Origin: Trichuris trichiura
Taxonomy: Eukaryota > Nematoda > Enoplea > Trichinellida > Trichuridae
NCBI GenBank assembly: GCA_037903355.1
Contig: JBAJFE010000032.1
Span: 372,001 to 436,000 of the forward strand
Length of the DNA: 64,000 nt
Direction of reading: 5' to 3'
Of this stretch, positions 25,391 through 36,500 are shown one piece after another. Under the pieces are notes generated by a model. It was not told the DNA's origin, searched no databases, and saw only the letters and a program-made list of their open reading frames with translations. Positions within the stretch are counted from its first letter, which is position 1. Every line of letters starts with the position of its first letter. A program made the position numbers and the translations under genes.

Positions 25391-25600
25391 AGAAAGACGA
25401 AGGCGAAAGATATTCCAATCTGCACATTTGGCGACCTGCAGTGGATCAAATGTGGTGTTTCATTTGTAGCATTATTGATTGAGATTTTTTTGGAAGAAAG
25501 ATGAAGGCGAAAGATATTCCAGTCTGCACATTTGGCGACTTGCAGTGGGTCAAATGTGGTGTTTCATTTGTAGCATTATTGATTGAGATTTTCTTTGGTA
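25391..25600. repeat. 104-bp tandem duplication within the right arm
   Basis: The segment starting AGAAAGACGAAGGCGAAAG at 25391 is repeated from 25495 with few differences, both running through CAAATGTGGTGTTTCATTTG and ATTGATTGAGATTTT. The corresponding left-arm sequence (about 1250-1360, reverse complement) is single, so the duplication is recent and specific to this arm. Confidence 0.85.
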
Positions 25601-25690
25601 AGCAAAGAACTGAAGAACCTTTTGGAACTATAAGATAAAAAGAAGAAACTGATCACTTCAATTCTCATGAAGATATAATGATATCAAAGC

Positions 25691-26186
25691 CGGGTGACAG
25701 GTTTCGGAGTGACCCGAAAGCTCTGAAACATACCTTTTATTCAACAAACGTTATTTCAAAGAACGGGTTGCAATTCACAGACGTTTCTGGAAAAAAATGT
25801 CTAAAAAACACTTGTTAAGAAAAAAGAAGAAAAGAAAAATAAAAATCAGTGTTAACGGACACGAAAGGAAAGAAAGGACACCGAAAAGGGCGGAAGAAGG
25901 AAGAAGGGGAAAGCTAAATGTTTAATACCCAGTCTGTCTAAAATACAGGCGATTCGTTAATTTTCGCCGTCTTGGAAGGTCGATTGGGTGCTCACTGCAC
26001 CGTCTGACTGACTAAGTGGGACCAAAGCTCGACGACTGCCGATAGAGCTGACAACTGAGATCTCTGCCAAGGTTGATCGGATGAAGCGGCTTGCAACCAT
26101 GAAGACCGACCCAACGGGCGACACAGTTACGCTGATGACGGGTCATGCGCAGACCCGAAAGTTTCGTAAAAAACGTTTTTGCGAAA
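25691..26186. mobile_element. Penelope-like non-autonomous insertion with hammerhead-like core
   Basis: It is flanked by 14-bp duplications AATGATATCAAAGC (25677-25690) and AATGATATTAAAGC (26187-26200), one mismatch. The left inverted arm lacks this segment at the equivalent site, which confirms an insertion. The left end carries GTGACCCGAAAGCT and AACAAACGTT...GAACGGGTT. The right end has CTGATGA (26132-26138), a 6-bp stem CGGGTC/GACCCG (26139-26144 and 26152-26157), GAAA, and GTTTCGTAAAAAACG. The same string set is seen in the other insertions of this family. CTGANGA-stem-GAAA is the conserved part of a hammerhead ribozyme core, a known feature of Penelope-like elements. Cleavage competence is not shown. 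Confidence 0.7.
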
Positions 26187-26568
26187 AATGATATTAAAGC
26201 GTAAGAAACCACTGCAGGTCGCCATTTGAACGCAGCTGTCATTGAAGATATGAGTCATTCGATTATTGCCGCTCCGTGAAGACTGTGATGACAATGATTT
26301 CGTGTATCTTTTTCCTCTATTGCTTATGTTGTGTCAACGTTTGCTTTTTATTATCATCAAAGCCTAATAAACATACGGAATATGGCTTCATGTGTCTGTG
26401 AAAATGAATGTTCATATTTTGTAAATCCCTAACGAGTTAGCTTTCAACCGTCATTTGGCATTAACTATCATTGACAAGAATGAAAGAGTTAAACTGATGC
26501 GTCCAAAGTTGTTCTGCAAAATAAAAATTAAGAAACAACATCATATTGATATACTTGAATAAATACAT

Positions 26569-27955
26569 GCAGCTGAATTTCCGTAAGTTGATCACCGAAC
26601 AGACTGGGGAAAAGTGGTCAACATAACGAGGTTGTGGGTACAAATGGCTCGGCCGAATAGATTAGTATCTGTACGCATTTTACTCTGTTGCGCAGCATCT
26701 ATTGGAGGTCTATTAAATGGTGAGATGCATAAAAATAACATTGTAAAATCATGCATATGGTTCTTTAAGAGCTAGAATGCTTCGTGAAAAAGGTGTCAAT
26801 TCTAGTCTGGTGCTTGCTCTTATTACAAACATAAGCAGTAAGGGCGGTTTCCGCGCTAGCTACCCCGCTCCGCATCTCTGAGCATTTTTCAGCATTGAAA
26901 ATGTCTTCTTCCTTGAAGCCATTGGTGAAATAACGAAACTTCACGATGAAGTTTTCCAAGACCTTGACGGGAACTTCCCTGGATTCGCCGCATAAGATTT
27001 TCTGAGAAATTTCATGACAGAGATTGAACTTCTCGAGTCAACCGCTTGAGGCTTGGAAACCTGTCAACCTGAATTCCACGGCGAATTTTCCAGGAACTTC
27101 CTGAATCGTTGGGCCACAGATCCGGGCATTAGCTGCTCGCATTTGCTTAAACCAACTTAACGCTGCTTTATTGACTTGGTCAAAGGAGGTTCTCCTCCTT
27201 CTTCGCTGCATGTCTGCAATTTACTAGTCATATCTTCTTAAGCACTCACGTTCACGTCTCTGGATGTTGCAAACGGTAGTTTTGCTGACATGAAACCGTT
27301 CCGCTGTCTTCCTTTGACTGTTGGTTTCAAGAAAGTGGACAAGATCCTTTTTTTCCCTCAGTGCTAACTCTCTCGATTTTTTCCGTTCGGCCATAGTCCA
27401 AACCGTAACCAGCATGGTAGTTATTACTGCGTAAGGCGGAATATCTTTACTCGTCAAGACACGCTGAGGCCATCTCCTGCACCGTTCCAGCAAAGCGAGT
27501 GAATAAAATTGAGCTCGACACGAACGAATACAATTAGGCTCGATTCGTCATATTTCGTGCCATTAGAAAATGCTGCAGACGCCTAGATGGGAGATCGTGT
27601 AAACGAGAAAGCGCGCAAGGTGCGCCGGCAAGCGTAAAAGAAGTATCGTCAAAGCGATGGAACCACTTCAGTTATCAGGAATCCTCAATGCACGGCAATG
27701 AGAAACTTAGCTACATTGAGTAATAGCCTATTGAGGCAATGAAGGTTAACAGCTGCTAGCGACTGACACAGGGCAAACAGGAGGTCAGCTTACAGAGAGC
27801 AAACTAGCATTGCGTCCGTATACCAGATCACGGCTAAAGCGGACAACTTCCCATTTAGGGAGGTGGTCGATGTATAGAGGTTGTCCCTGCGCTTATTATA
27901 ACGTGCTCACCAACCAATCTGTCAAAATTCGGTCAGCTTTGCAGGTTCCACTTTA
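26569..27955 (-). mobile_element. Tigger/pogo-like transposon, internally deleted
   Basis: The inverted-repeat comparison shows that this segment is missing from the left arm, with TA at both junctions. Minus-strand coding at about 27224-27390 gives a CENP-B-type N-terminal helix-turn-helix (MAERKKSRELALREKK ... RKTAERFHVSKTTV). About 26900-27010 gives the region before the catalytic domain, including EEDIFNAEKCSEM, which aligns with the family FNADETGLF motif but has lost the D-E-T. The frame then jumps to a typical C-terminal tail (QTRIDTFFTK). The DDE catalytic core is absent, so it is inactive. The right terminal sequence in reverse complement (AGTGGAACCTGCAAAG) resembles pogo-family ends. 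Confidence 0.65.
26765..27493 (-). pseudogene. Tigger-like transposase fragment
   Basis: Two separated minus-strand frames, 27224-27493 (N-terminal DNA-binding domain) and 26765-26959 (pre-catalytic region joined to the C-terminal tail), with stops and a frame change between them. They derive from a CENP-B-DNA-binding plus DDE transposase. The whole catalytic triad region is deleted; no function expected. Confidence 0.65.
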
Positions 27956-28747
27956 TTTCGTCCCTTAACTGAAGCGTGTTTAGCATTTATGTGCTAGAAA
28001 TCCGTCTTGCTCAATTAGTTTTACAGTTTGGGAAGTGCTTGATTGATCATATGAGGTGCGTGAGAATATGGGAAGCGCTAATAAACTCACATACGCTTTT
28101 AAAATCAGTATTGCAAGTCATATGAAGTCATGCTGTATTCATTGAGCTGAAATTACGACGTATTTGCATTTATTTGCATGTGAACTGACTATGAAGGAAA
28201 ACGACCAGAAGGGGATCGTTGAACAACTTCACTGCTGCGTAGCTTATTGCAATAGCGGACTACAACGGCTGGAGGCATCCTTCACAATACATTCATGCAA
28301 ACCAGCTTTGCCACTTCGATTGCAACGCAGTGATGACGTGTCAGTGAAACACTGCCGCCACCTTTCAATAATTGCATAAGCATTGCTTACAGCTTACATG
28401 AAAAGGATTGTTCTTGATGTTGGCTTTGCTTTTATGACAGCGAACCTTTTTTCTTACTGAACGTAAAAGAGTCTGTCGGACAATGAAGAGAACTTTTTTA
28501 CTTTTTGCCTTAGAAATGTCTTCTTTGAAATATGATCTGGTAAAGTACTCTTAAGTGCTGGAAAAGTTACTTTTTTAATAATAGAGTAGAACCTGTCGGT
28601 TGTGTAAATGCAACAGAAAATCGAATTCCACTCTTTCTATGCGCTTTCTCTTTGTTTCCATTTATCGCATTTTATGTTGAATAGTCATACGACTTTGTAT
28701 TGTCAATTTTTGGGTTTGTAAAATTAAACTAAACAAATGCCTTATCA

Positions 28748-31700
28748 GCTTTTTACAGAGATATCAGAAATGAACTTATCTTCAAAGCTTTTGAGACGAC
28801 GTTGTCTCGTCTGCAATTACATGAGGAATCTCTCATCATTAAAGGGGAGATAATTCGTTGAATTATGGTTCTGTTGTTGACTGATGAATGTATAGTTTGC
28901 TGGTTGCTGAATCGTCATGTATTGAACAGAGCTTCTATTTATTGGCATAAATGTTAAGCCATACCCGATACCAATGATTTATCAGCGGCTTATAACGATT
29001 GGCCGTCGCATGTGGGTATTGAACATTCTTGCAAACCATATAGCGGATATTCAAGTTTATGCGCATCGTTTCTGCTGTTTCTCCGCATTGGGAAGAGTTC
29101 GTGGTATGGCTTTGACACTGAGACAGTTACCAAGTGAGTCAAAAAAGTTTAATTCAATGTTTGATACGCTCTGTTCTCCACAACGCTTTTCAGTATATTT
29201 TATTTGTTGCAATATTATTTCGTCTAATTTCCTTCGCTGTTTACTTCTTCAATCTTATAACTGCAGGAAAGTAAGCTTTTCTGCACTTTAGCATAAGAAT
29301 TCTTAATCCAACGAATATTTCAAGAATTCTGACCATATTTAAACTTTGTCTCAGCTTTGCTTTATTCAATTCAGTGGCTATTGCGTTTTAACGTCTGAAA
29401 CAATGAATTATCATACAAAAGCGAGTAGCCCATTAACATTATAATTCCCGCCAAATATAATGTACAAATAATCCCTGAGGTTTGAAGTTTATTGTCCCAT
29501 TTGCGGTTTTAGTTTACCAAAGCCCACATCATTACATTCACAGCTCCAGAGGATATACAGTTTTATGTTGTCTAAAGAGTGCATGGCCCTACTGATTTCT
29601 CTGCAGGCTGTACCACCGTTGCTTTAGTTTTTCCGTTGATAAACTTCAGTGAACAATGCAAGCTTCAATAAACCTGAATACCACTAATATTATGCCATAG
29701 TTTTATTGCTTTTCTATCTAAGGTATAGCGTTGCCGCTCTGTCTTTTTCTAGCGCTAGTGGCGACAACGCTGCCACGGAATGAAGTATGGCAAGCATCAC
29801 TGTGCTTTTTATTTTACAGTTTTTTACTTTTAGGTGAGCATTTGAATTTCACGAAGCTGTTCAAAACTTTGCTTTAAACAAATTGCTAAACCTGCTGCTC
29901 ATGTGTTGACATTGGTCTTTATAATTTTGAAACTAGAACTGCCTTCAGGGAGTTGATGTTGCAAAGTGCAGTTAGAGATACTTTTGTCACGCTGCAGTGC
30001 CGGTTGTCAGCTGCCGATTGTACGTCGTTCCGCAGTACGGATTGAATGGTTAGAGAAGCTTCTTGAAGAAAAGTTGGGAAAGACTTCCAGTCATTTGGTC
30101 CTTTGAGTAACAGCGCAGCGTGAAGAGCACGGGTGGAAGGCGACGTCTGGTGGTAACTTTTGAAGCATTTACACTGATTGGAAAAGACAGGAATTATGTT
30201 ACCGCCTGAGCCGTAAAAACAGAAGAACCACAACCTGCCTTACGCGAGAGAAGATATTGAATTGCCGCCATCCGTCGTCCCTGTCGACTCGTCTGTCAGT
30301 ACGCTGCAGCGAGTTGTGAACGATAAAGAAAGTGCGGAGCCGCGAAGCACCTGCAAGATGTAGAAAAGCCAGAAAATGGAAGAATGATTTGGCCATTCAG
30401 AAAAGGATATGGAAGTTTGTTGTGCGTGCAAGGCATCATGGCAACAAAAAGGGAAAAGCAGGAAGAGCAAACTCATCAATCAGACACATATCTGAAGTCC
30501 ACCTAGACATGGGAAGATATAGTGACGAGAGTTGGAGAACTCAAGAAGATACTGCTGGTGTAGTAGACGACTTGTCTCGCGCGGCGCTATGATATGATCA
30601 ACACTGTTGGAAAACGTGTTAAAGCCTTAAAATGTTCCAGATGATATTCAGGCTTTGCGCGGGACACGAAATAAAAGATATGCTGGAAGCACCTCAGAAG
30701 AAGCTGAAGAAAGAAAAGCACAGTCTGAATACATGTGAACACCTCTTAACCACGGAGAATTTAAGAAGATAGTTCGCAGCACGTTGCAGTATAGCTGCAG
30801 AATGAGAACCTACGGAGAGCAAGCGTGCTATTCGACATATATTAGCACCACAACCAACAAACTTATGAGTGGCTCTCCTGCTTCAGATGATATTGACTCT
30901 TACAAACAAGAGGAAATAAAAGATATCGAAGCAGCAGTTGGAAGGGGACAGAGAGAAGAACAAAGCTCAGCCACAACTGCAGATATTTCGGGAAGCACCA
31001 CGCAGACGAGCTGTTCACTTCGCAGGAAGCTTATGGTAGCTGTCTGTACAGATGTATACGCGCAGCAAGAATCATGAAAAGCGTTCCACAGCCAGCTCGT
31101 AATGATGGCCCTTCCAGTGAGAAGGGTACATTGGAGGATGCTTACACGGGGCAGAAGTGCAAAGCTGAAAAGTGAGCATCTCACAGAAACGAACGATATG
31201 AAAACCTATGGCACCCTAAAACGCAAAAGCTGAATGAGGTTAGAAGCGTCGGCAACAAAACAAAAATGTTAATGAAGTGGTTCTCGGCCGAAACGCTATG
31301 AAGTTTTGCGGTGTATGGTGATGCCGACGCTTTGAAAGATCGCTAACTCCACAATGTGTAAAGAGAAAAAAATATGTGCTTCCGGGGTTAACTTACACAT
31401 GGACCAGACTGAACGATATCCTTCCAGCGAATGGAAATTTAAAGAATTGCATACAAGATTCGCACCACTCCCTGCAGTAGTGAACGATATGGACTTTCGC
31501 CCTACAGTTTTCATCCCTCCATTTATTTAGCAGCTAATATATGCGTGTAGATGGACAGGAAATTTATGAACTCCTCCCAGGCCGTGAATGATATCGAGTT
31601 TGTACAGATGATATGTCAGGGCAATATGTCAATCGGTTTATGCAGTAGCGAATGTTTTGGAACTATGAATGAAGGGAAAGCTATTCAGCGCTCCAAGATA

Positions 31701-31754
31701 TTGAGGTGTTCTTACCTACGCACTTGCTTTGCTCAATCGCTGGAAGCGTCCTAA
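28748..31754. other. Gene-poor stretch right of the inverted repeat
   Basis: No supported gene. Frames at 28974-29291, 30332-30592 and 30784-31077 (plus) are not recognisable. The purine-rich strand composition of about 30300-31300 probably explains the longer frames there. Confidence 0.45.
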
Positions 31755-31915
31755 TCCCGTACGCTGAAGACAGGTCACACGCGGCCCGAAAGCTCCGGAG
31801 AATAAAAGTTTATTGTATCTTTAACGGTACACACGTTCCGTAAAAAGAAACAGATTAACATGAAAACCTGCAGTCTGGTAGCAAGAAGCTATATCTTCAA
31901 AGCTTCCGTTTTGTC
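31755..31915 (+). mobile_element. Solo Penelope-like end with hammerhead-like core
   Basis: CTGAAGA (31763-31769) is followed by an imperfect stem, GGCCCGAAAGCTCCGGAG, AATAAAAGTTTATT, AACGG, CCGTAAAAAGAAACAGATTAA, TGAAAACCTGC and AGCAAGAAGCTATATCTTC. The same ordered set of motifs occurs at 48735-48890, and parts of it at 52201-52850 and 40150-40235. This is one copy of a dispersed family. No target duplication could be fixed. Confidence 0.6.
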
Positions 31916-33540
31916 CTTTTCTACGTTACTGTGTATATAGCAATAAAATTATACTTTGACTGAATGTTCTCCTGCATTTTTCTACAGCATGAAGATCCAA
32001 TATTTAAGTTATTGAAATTGGTTTTGAGCAAGTTTTGCTAAAAATAAGGAAACTTGCTGGTTCTATTTGTTCGATTTACAAAAATGGTTAGAATGGATTG
32101 AAAGCAGAACGCAAAGAGACCTTAAAAATGCGACAAGCTTGCTTAGGCGGAAAAATGTTTTCTTTTATTGTGGAAAAAAATTCAAATCGCCTGGAAGACA
32201 AAACAACAGCGGTAAAATGAACGAAACGCCAAAATACTATTGAAAGAATAAATGATAGAAAGCAAATATGCAAAAATAAAGTGGACAACAAAGACAGTGA
32301 AACTAAAATGAAACAGACAAAATGTAGTAATCCTGATTGTAAATTCAAACTGATTAACGAAAAATTTTGCAAAAATAAAGTCAGACCAATGAAATTTAAG
32401 CAATAAAAAGAAACTGACTAAAAATAATAGGTAGCTGTATAAAATACAGGTAAGAATATTTAGAAACTGTAGTTAACCTACACTATTTCATACTGCCATT
32501 ACAATTTCGTAGAATATAGACAGCTTTCGTCGGTCGACCAAAACCTTACGAGGCATTCTTGCCGCACCAGAGTTCTCTGAAATTTAGTTGACCATTTCCA
32601 TTTTTGGCGTAAAATTAAATGGATTCCTTTTTTTAAAAGTAGAGACCGAAGAAATACTACTGTGTGAGTTCCCACAGTTGTATGCTCTATATAACAATAA
32701 TTTATGCTTGAACTAAGCTTGTCCACTTTATGCAGAACCACTTTGGCCTGCCCATATTTGTAGCTTATGATCGCAGCAAGCAACCTACGGCTGTTGGTCG
32801 CTTTGTTCCTCCGCAAACACGCTTTTATTGTTTGAGCACATGAAAAACTTCTTATTATGATCTTGTTAAAATGTAACTTTCCGTAATCCTTAATTTTCTA
32901 CTGCTCCACGTCGTTTCTTAGTGCCAGGGATATTTTAAGATGCAGAGATCAGTAGCAAGTATGGGTTCACCGAAAGGTCAAAAAACGCATTATTCGGTTT
33001 ACTGATTTTCCCGCTGAAGTTATATGCAATTAAAGCTTCCATTTCGTTCATGCCTATGCGCTAGTTCATACACGAAGAGGACTGGTGGCCATTCACCCTA
33101 CTTTGCCTGCTACGAGGCCACTTTCCAGCGCTCGAACGTAAATTCTTGAATTCCAAAAAGTCTAAAATTGTTGTACGCTTTCCTATGTCCTACAAAAGTA
33201 GGTACGTTTGTTTAATCAAAAAATGGAAGACCGCTGAACAAAGAAGTAGTTTTTGGCAGGAGATAAAACGGCAAGTATGGCAACACAGTTTACAATTTCA
33301 AAGCCAGAATAACAAAAATAAACAAAAAAGACCACAAACAATGTTTTGGACAAGACCGCTTTTATTTTATTATCCGAAACGCACCTTTTGTTCTTAAACG
33401 AAACCTGAGCATTTTTTCTAGTTACGGTATTGCTCCGAGATGGTAAAGCGGACGTCTTCGCGAGCTGGATGTTCTGACTTTTGGGCGTTTTAGTGTGCTG
33501 CTAGTTAGGCATTGTAATCGTTGATTGCATTTCCCTACCC
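31916..33540. other. Intergenic region upstream of the RILP-like gene
   Basis: A/T-rich. A minus-strand 105-codon frame (32499-32816) is reminiscent of a decayed transposase but no defining motif is present. The promoter of the following gene should lie in the last few hundred bases; no specific element could be identified. Confidence 0.4.
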
Positions 33541-36500
33541 ATGGTGAGCGCTCAGGTGTCAACGATGAGCTTCACGGACTCGCCAAGTAGACATATAACC
33601 GTAGTCGACATTTACGACCTGGCTGCCGTCATTGGCAAAGATTTTGAACGACTAATCGAACAGTTCGGCAGTGAAAGCTTTGCCGAACTCGTGCCCAAGG
33701 TTTCAGCAATTTACGCTTGCGTCTATTCGTCTTAGAGCTAATTTTCCAGGTAATTTCGGCGCTTGAGCTTTTGGAATCTTTTGCCGGCCGTAACGAACGC
33801 GAAAGCCAAGAAATCGACCGTCTCAGTTTGGCAGTAAGCCGACTTGAAGCGGATAAGTTGGAAAAAAAGGAGGGAATCATCAAGTTCCAACAGGTTTGTT
33901 GTTGCGCGATTAGTATTGCATTTCCCGCTTTTTCAAACGGCAAATTTTACCTTTTCCCTATTAGAAGCAATCTTGTCGCCTTTTCCTCGACGAGTATGTT
34001 AGTTTGTCAATTTTGAGGCCTCACTCAACGTAACAGTGCGTAGCGTAATTTCTTTTTGACTACGTAAGAAACCAGTTTATATTGTCAGGGCAAAGTCGAT
34101 TTACTTGTTCGGACAGTGTCACTTTTAGGTGGTCTTTTGGGAAATTTTGTAGCTGTCCAAATTCAAACAGGGATAATCGATTTTGCGATGTTTCTCAGTT
34201 AGTCATCCTTTCTTTTGACTACTTTAAAGAAAGCTCAGATGACTTTGCTTGCATCGACTGTGCAACCATCGATTTGGCGCGCTGATTGCAATCGCAAAAA
34301 GACAATTTATTTTCTGGCGAAGTCAGCCTTTAGCTGTCCCTCCCAAAACTATAGCCTTCCTCTTTAGCGGGAATGTCGTTCGATCGTACTGTTTGAGCCG
34401 CCATATCATTCAGTCATTCCGTTGGAATTGTTTACTCATTGCGTCATTAGTCAATTCTTAATGTTCTATTAATAATTGGCACATAAAGCAAGCATATGAT
34501 GCTTAGCGGGAGAGGTGTTAGTCGTCTCCATTTTTCTGCATTGATTGAGTCGTCATGTCCGGTTCCTTATTCAAGATTGTTTAGGAACTTGAGCAGATTG
34601 AAGAGAATTACAAAGCAGAGATTCGCCAATCAATGGACATGGTTCGAAAACTGCAAGAAGAAAACAAACGCCTTTGTCGGGCTTTGCAATCAAAAGAGCT
34701 CTCTCCGGTTGAAAGTAGACGCGGCGTTGCTTCTTTTTTTCTAAAAGCATGTTGAACTCTCTGTTGCGCATTCGCTAACACCACATGCTTGAAAGATGAG
34801 AAATTAGCTTTAGCCAGTCGTTCAGTTTCAATAAGTCACCTGGTTGTACCGCCTGCTCGAATTTTTCAGTGAAATCAGAATAACGATTTTGTAGTTTACA
34901 TTTTACCAAAGCATGGGCATTCCGTTTGACTTTACATATTTAGCCTACTGCTTTCAGCGATAAGCAGCGAAGAAATCGATGCAATTTTCGGGCTGCGCGA
35001 TAAGGTTGACCATCAAAGAGATCGACTGAAATCGGTCGAGAAGGAATTGGCTGAAAAGACGTTGGAAGTTGAACAGGCAAGTTGTGTTGGAATGTAGGTT
35101 CATCATGAACTCTTTTCCAACTGTTACGTCGCAGAGTGCGTTTCGCCAAATCAAACTCTGTACCGTTCGGTTAGACGAGGTCAATTACGTTGCTCGCTTT
35201 GGTCCAGTAGAAAATCAGAAGAGCTGACAAGCATTGCATGCCCTGAAAGGGAGAGAGTGCAATTTAGATTTCCTTCAATTGATCGTCCTATTAAGCTGAC
35301 ACATTCTGCGGCCGCCTGCGTTGCTTGAGCTAAACTAGGTTAAGTGGAATAAGGCTGATTTCAATTGAGAAAGCATAAATGCTTTAGGACAGCTATCTTT
35401 ATAAGCCTTTGTCAAGGAAGCCTCATAACAGCGCAGCAATAAGATTAGTTGCACTGCTTCTCTTCAAAATCAAATAATAATTACGTGTCCATTAGGGTAC
35501 GATTTGTCTATCAGTTTTCTTCCGTACAAATAGATTACCGTGGCGGGCTGAGTATTCATGAGCAAATAAGCCCAGAAATGTTAGATCTTTTAGCCGCGAG
35601 CGCTTGGCTGGGTTTGTAAAGATGGTAGGGCGAAATAGCAGACATAGTCATAGTCGCAAATTATCCAAGGTTATATCGAATTCGCCTATGTGCAAGTCAC
35701 GTGGGTTATGGTTTAATATGAGACCTTTCGAGTTCATTCTCGGCTGGTCAAAAATGCTCACATCAACGAAAGGGGTTTTCCAGTAAAAGCGGAACGAATA
35801 GAGTTGACATGCAAAGTAGTTCATTTGGTCGGTGCTTGACTGATTGACTATGCATGTTCAGCTCAAAGGAAAAGTGGATAGGCAATCTTGCTAATCGAAA
35901 GTTTCTTCCACTCTTCTCAATCATGCGCATTTTTAAATTGACAAAACCGAAAGCCGCCCATGATGTGTGCTTATCAAATGAGCGATATAACTATAACTGA
36001 AATGGACTTTGTTTTCCAGCAAATTGTTGCTTCCTCTCAGGGCCATTTCTTGAATGATATTTAAGTCTGGAACGCCGTTGGTCACGATTGACCGATTTCG
36101 CGCGGTAATATTTTTTTATTGATTGCGGTGCTGTTAAATTTATATTAACGACATAGTCCGCGTTTGCTTCAAATCAATGAATATTTGCAGAGACGTTACG
36201 AGCGTCTGAGCAGCGGAAATTTCATATCTTTCTGTTAGCGTTGCGTTCACATTCGATTCACAAATACTTTTAATTAAGCTTTTTTACCGGTTATAGAGGC
36301 ATTCATGCTTGCTATAAGCTTAATTACAGTTGCAAAATGGCTTAGTGTATCCGCTGTTATGTTGCCTTTTTATTCAAATGCGTTTTAGCCGTCCATAAAA
36401 AGACTACTGTACACTTGCTCGCTGAATGCTATTAATATTAATATTCCGAAAAGCCTGCTTTTGTGAAATGAAACCTTTGTATTAATACTATATTAAGTAT

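Larger units (their letters stand above)
24720..28747. repeat. Right arm of the giant inverted repeat
   Basis: Reverse complement of the left arm (1 to about 3300). Clear anchors: 28741-28747 with 1-7, the GTTGAACAACTTCACTGCTG block near 28220 with about 500-540, AAACACGC plus TTAAGGGAC near 27962 with about 750-782, and the CACTTGTCGCACCCTAAA block near 25250 with 1480-1500. The arm is longer than the left one because of two insertions that the left arm lacks: a retroelement end with a 14-bp duplication (25691-26186) and a Tigger-like segment (about 26569-27955). Confidence 0.8.

Noticed and set aside
1..28747. Interpretation of the inverted-repeat segment as a Maverick/Polinton
   Set aside because: No protein-primed polymerase, integrase, ATPase or capsid-like gene was recognised inside, and the ends could not be shown to have the expected termini or target duplication.
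30332..31077. Hydrophilic frames in a purine-rich stretch
   Set aside because: Composition bias suppresses stops in these frames; nothing recognisable is encoded.
32499..32816. Minus-strand frame suggesting a mariner-like transposase
   Set aside because: Only a vague resemblance (SDES-like end); no DDE spacing or terminal repeats could be shown.
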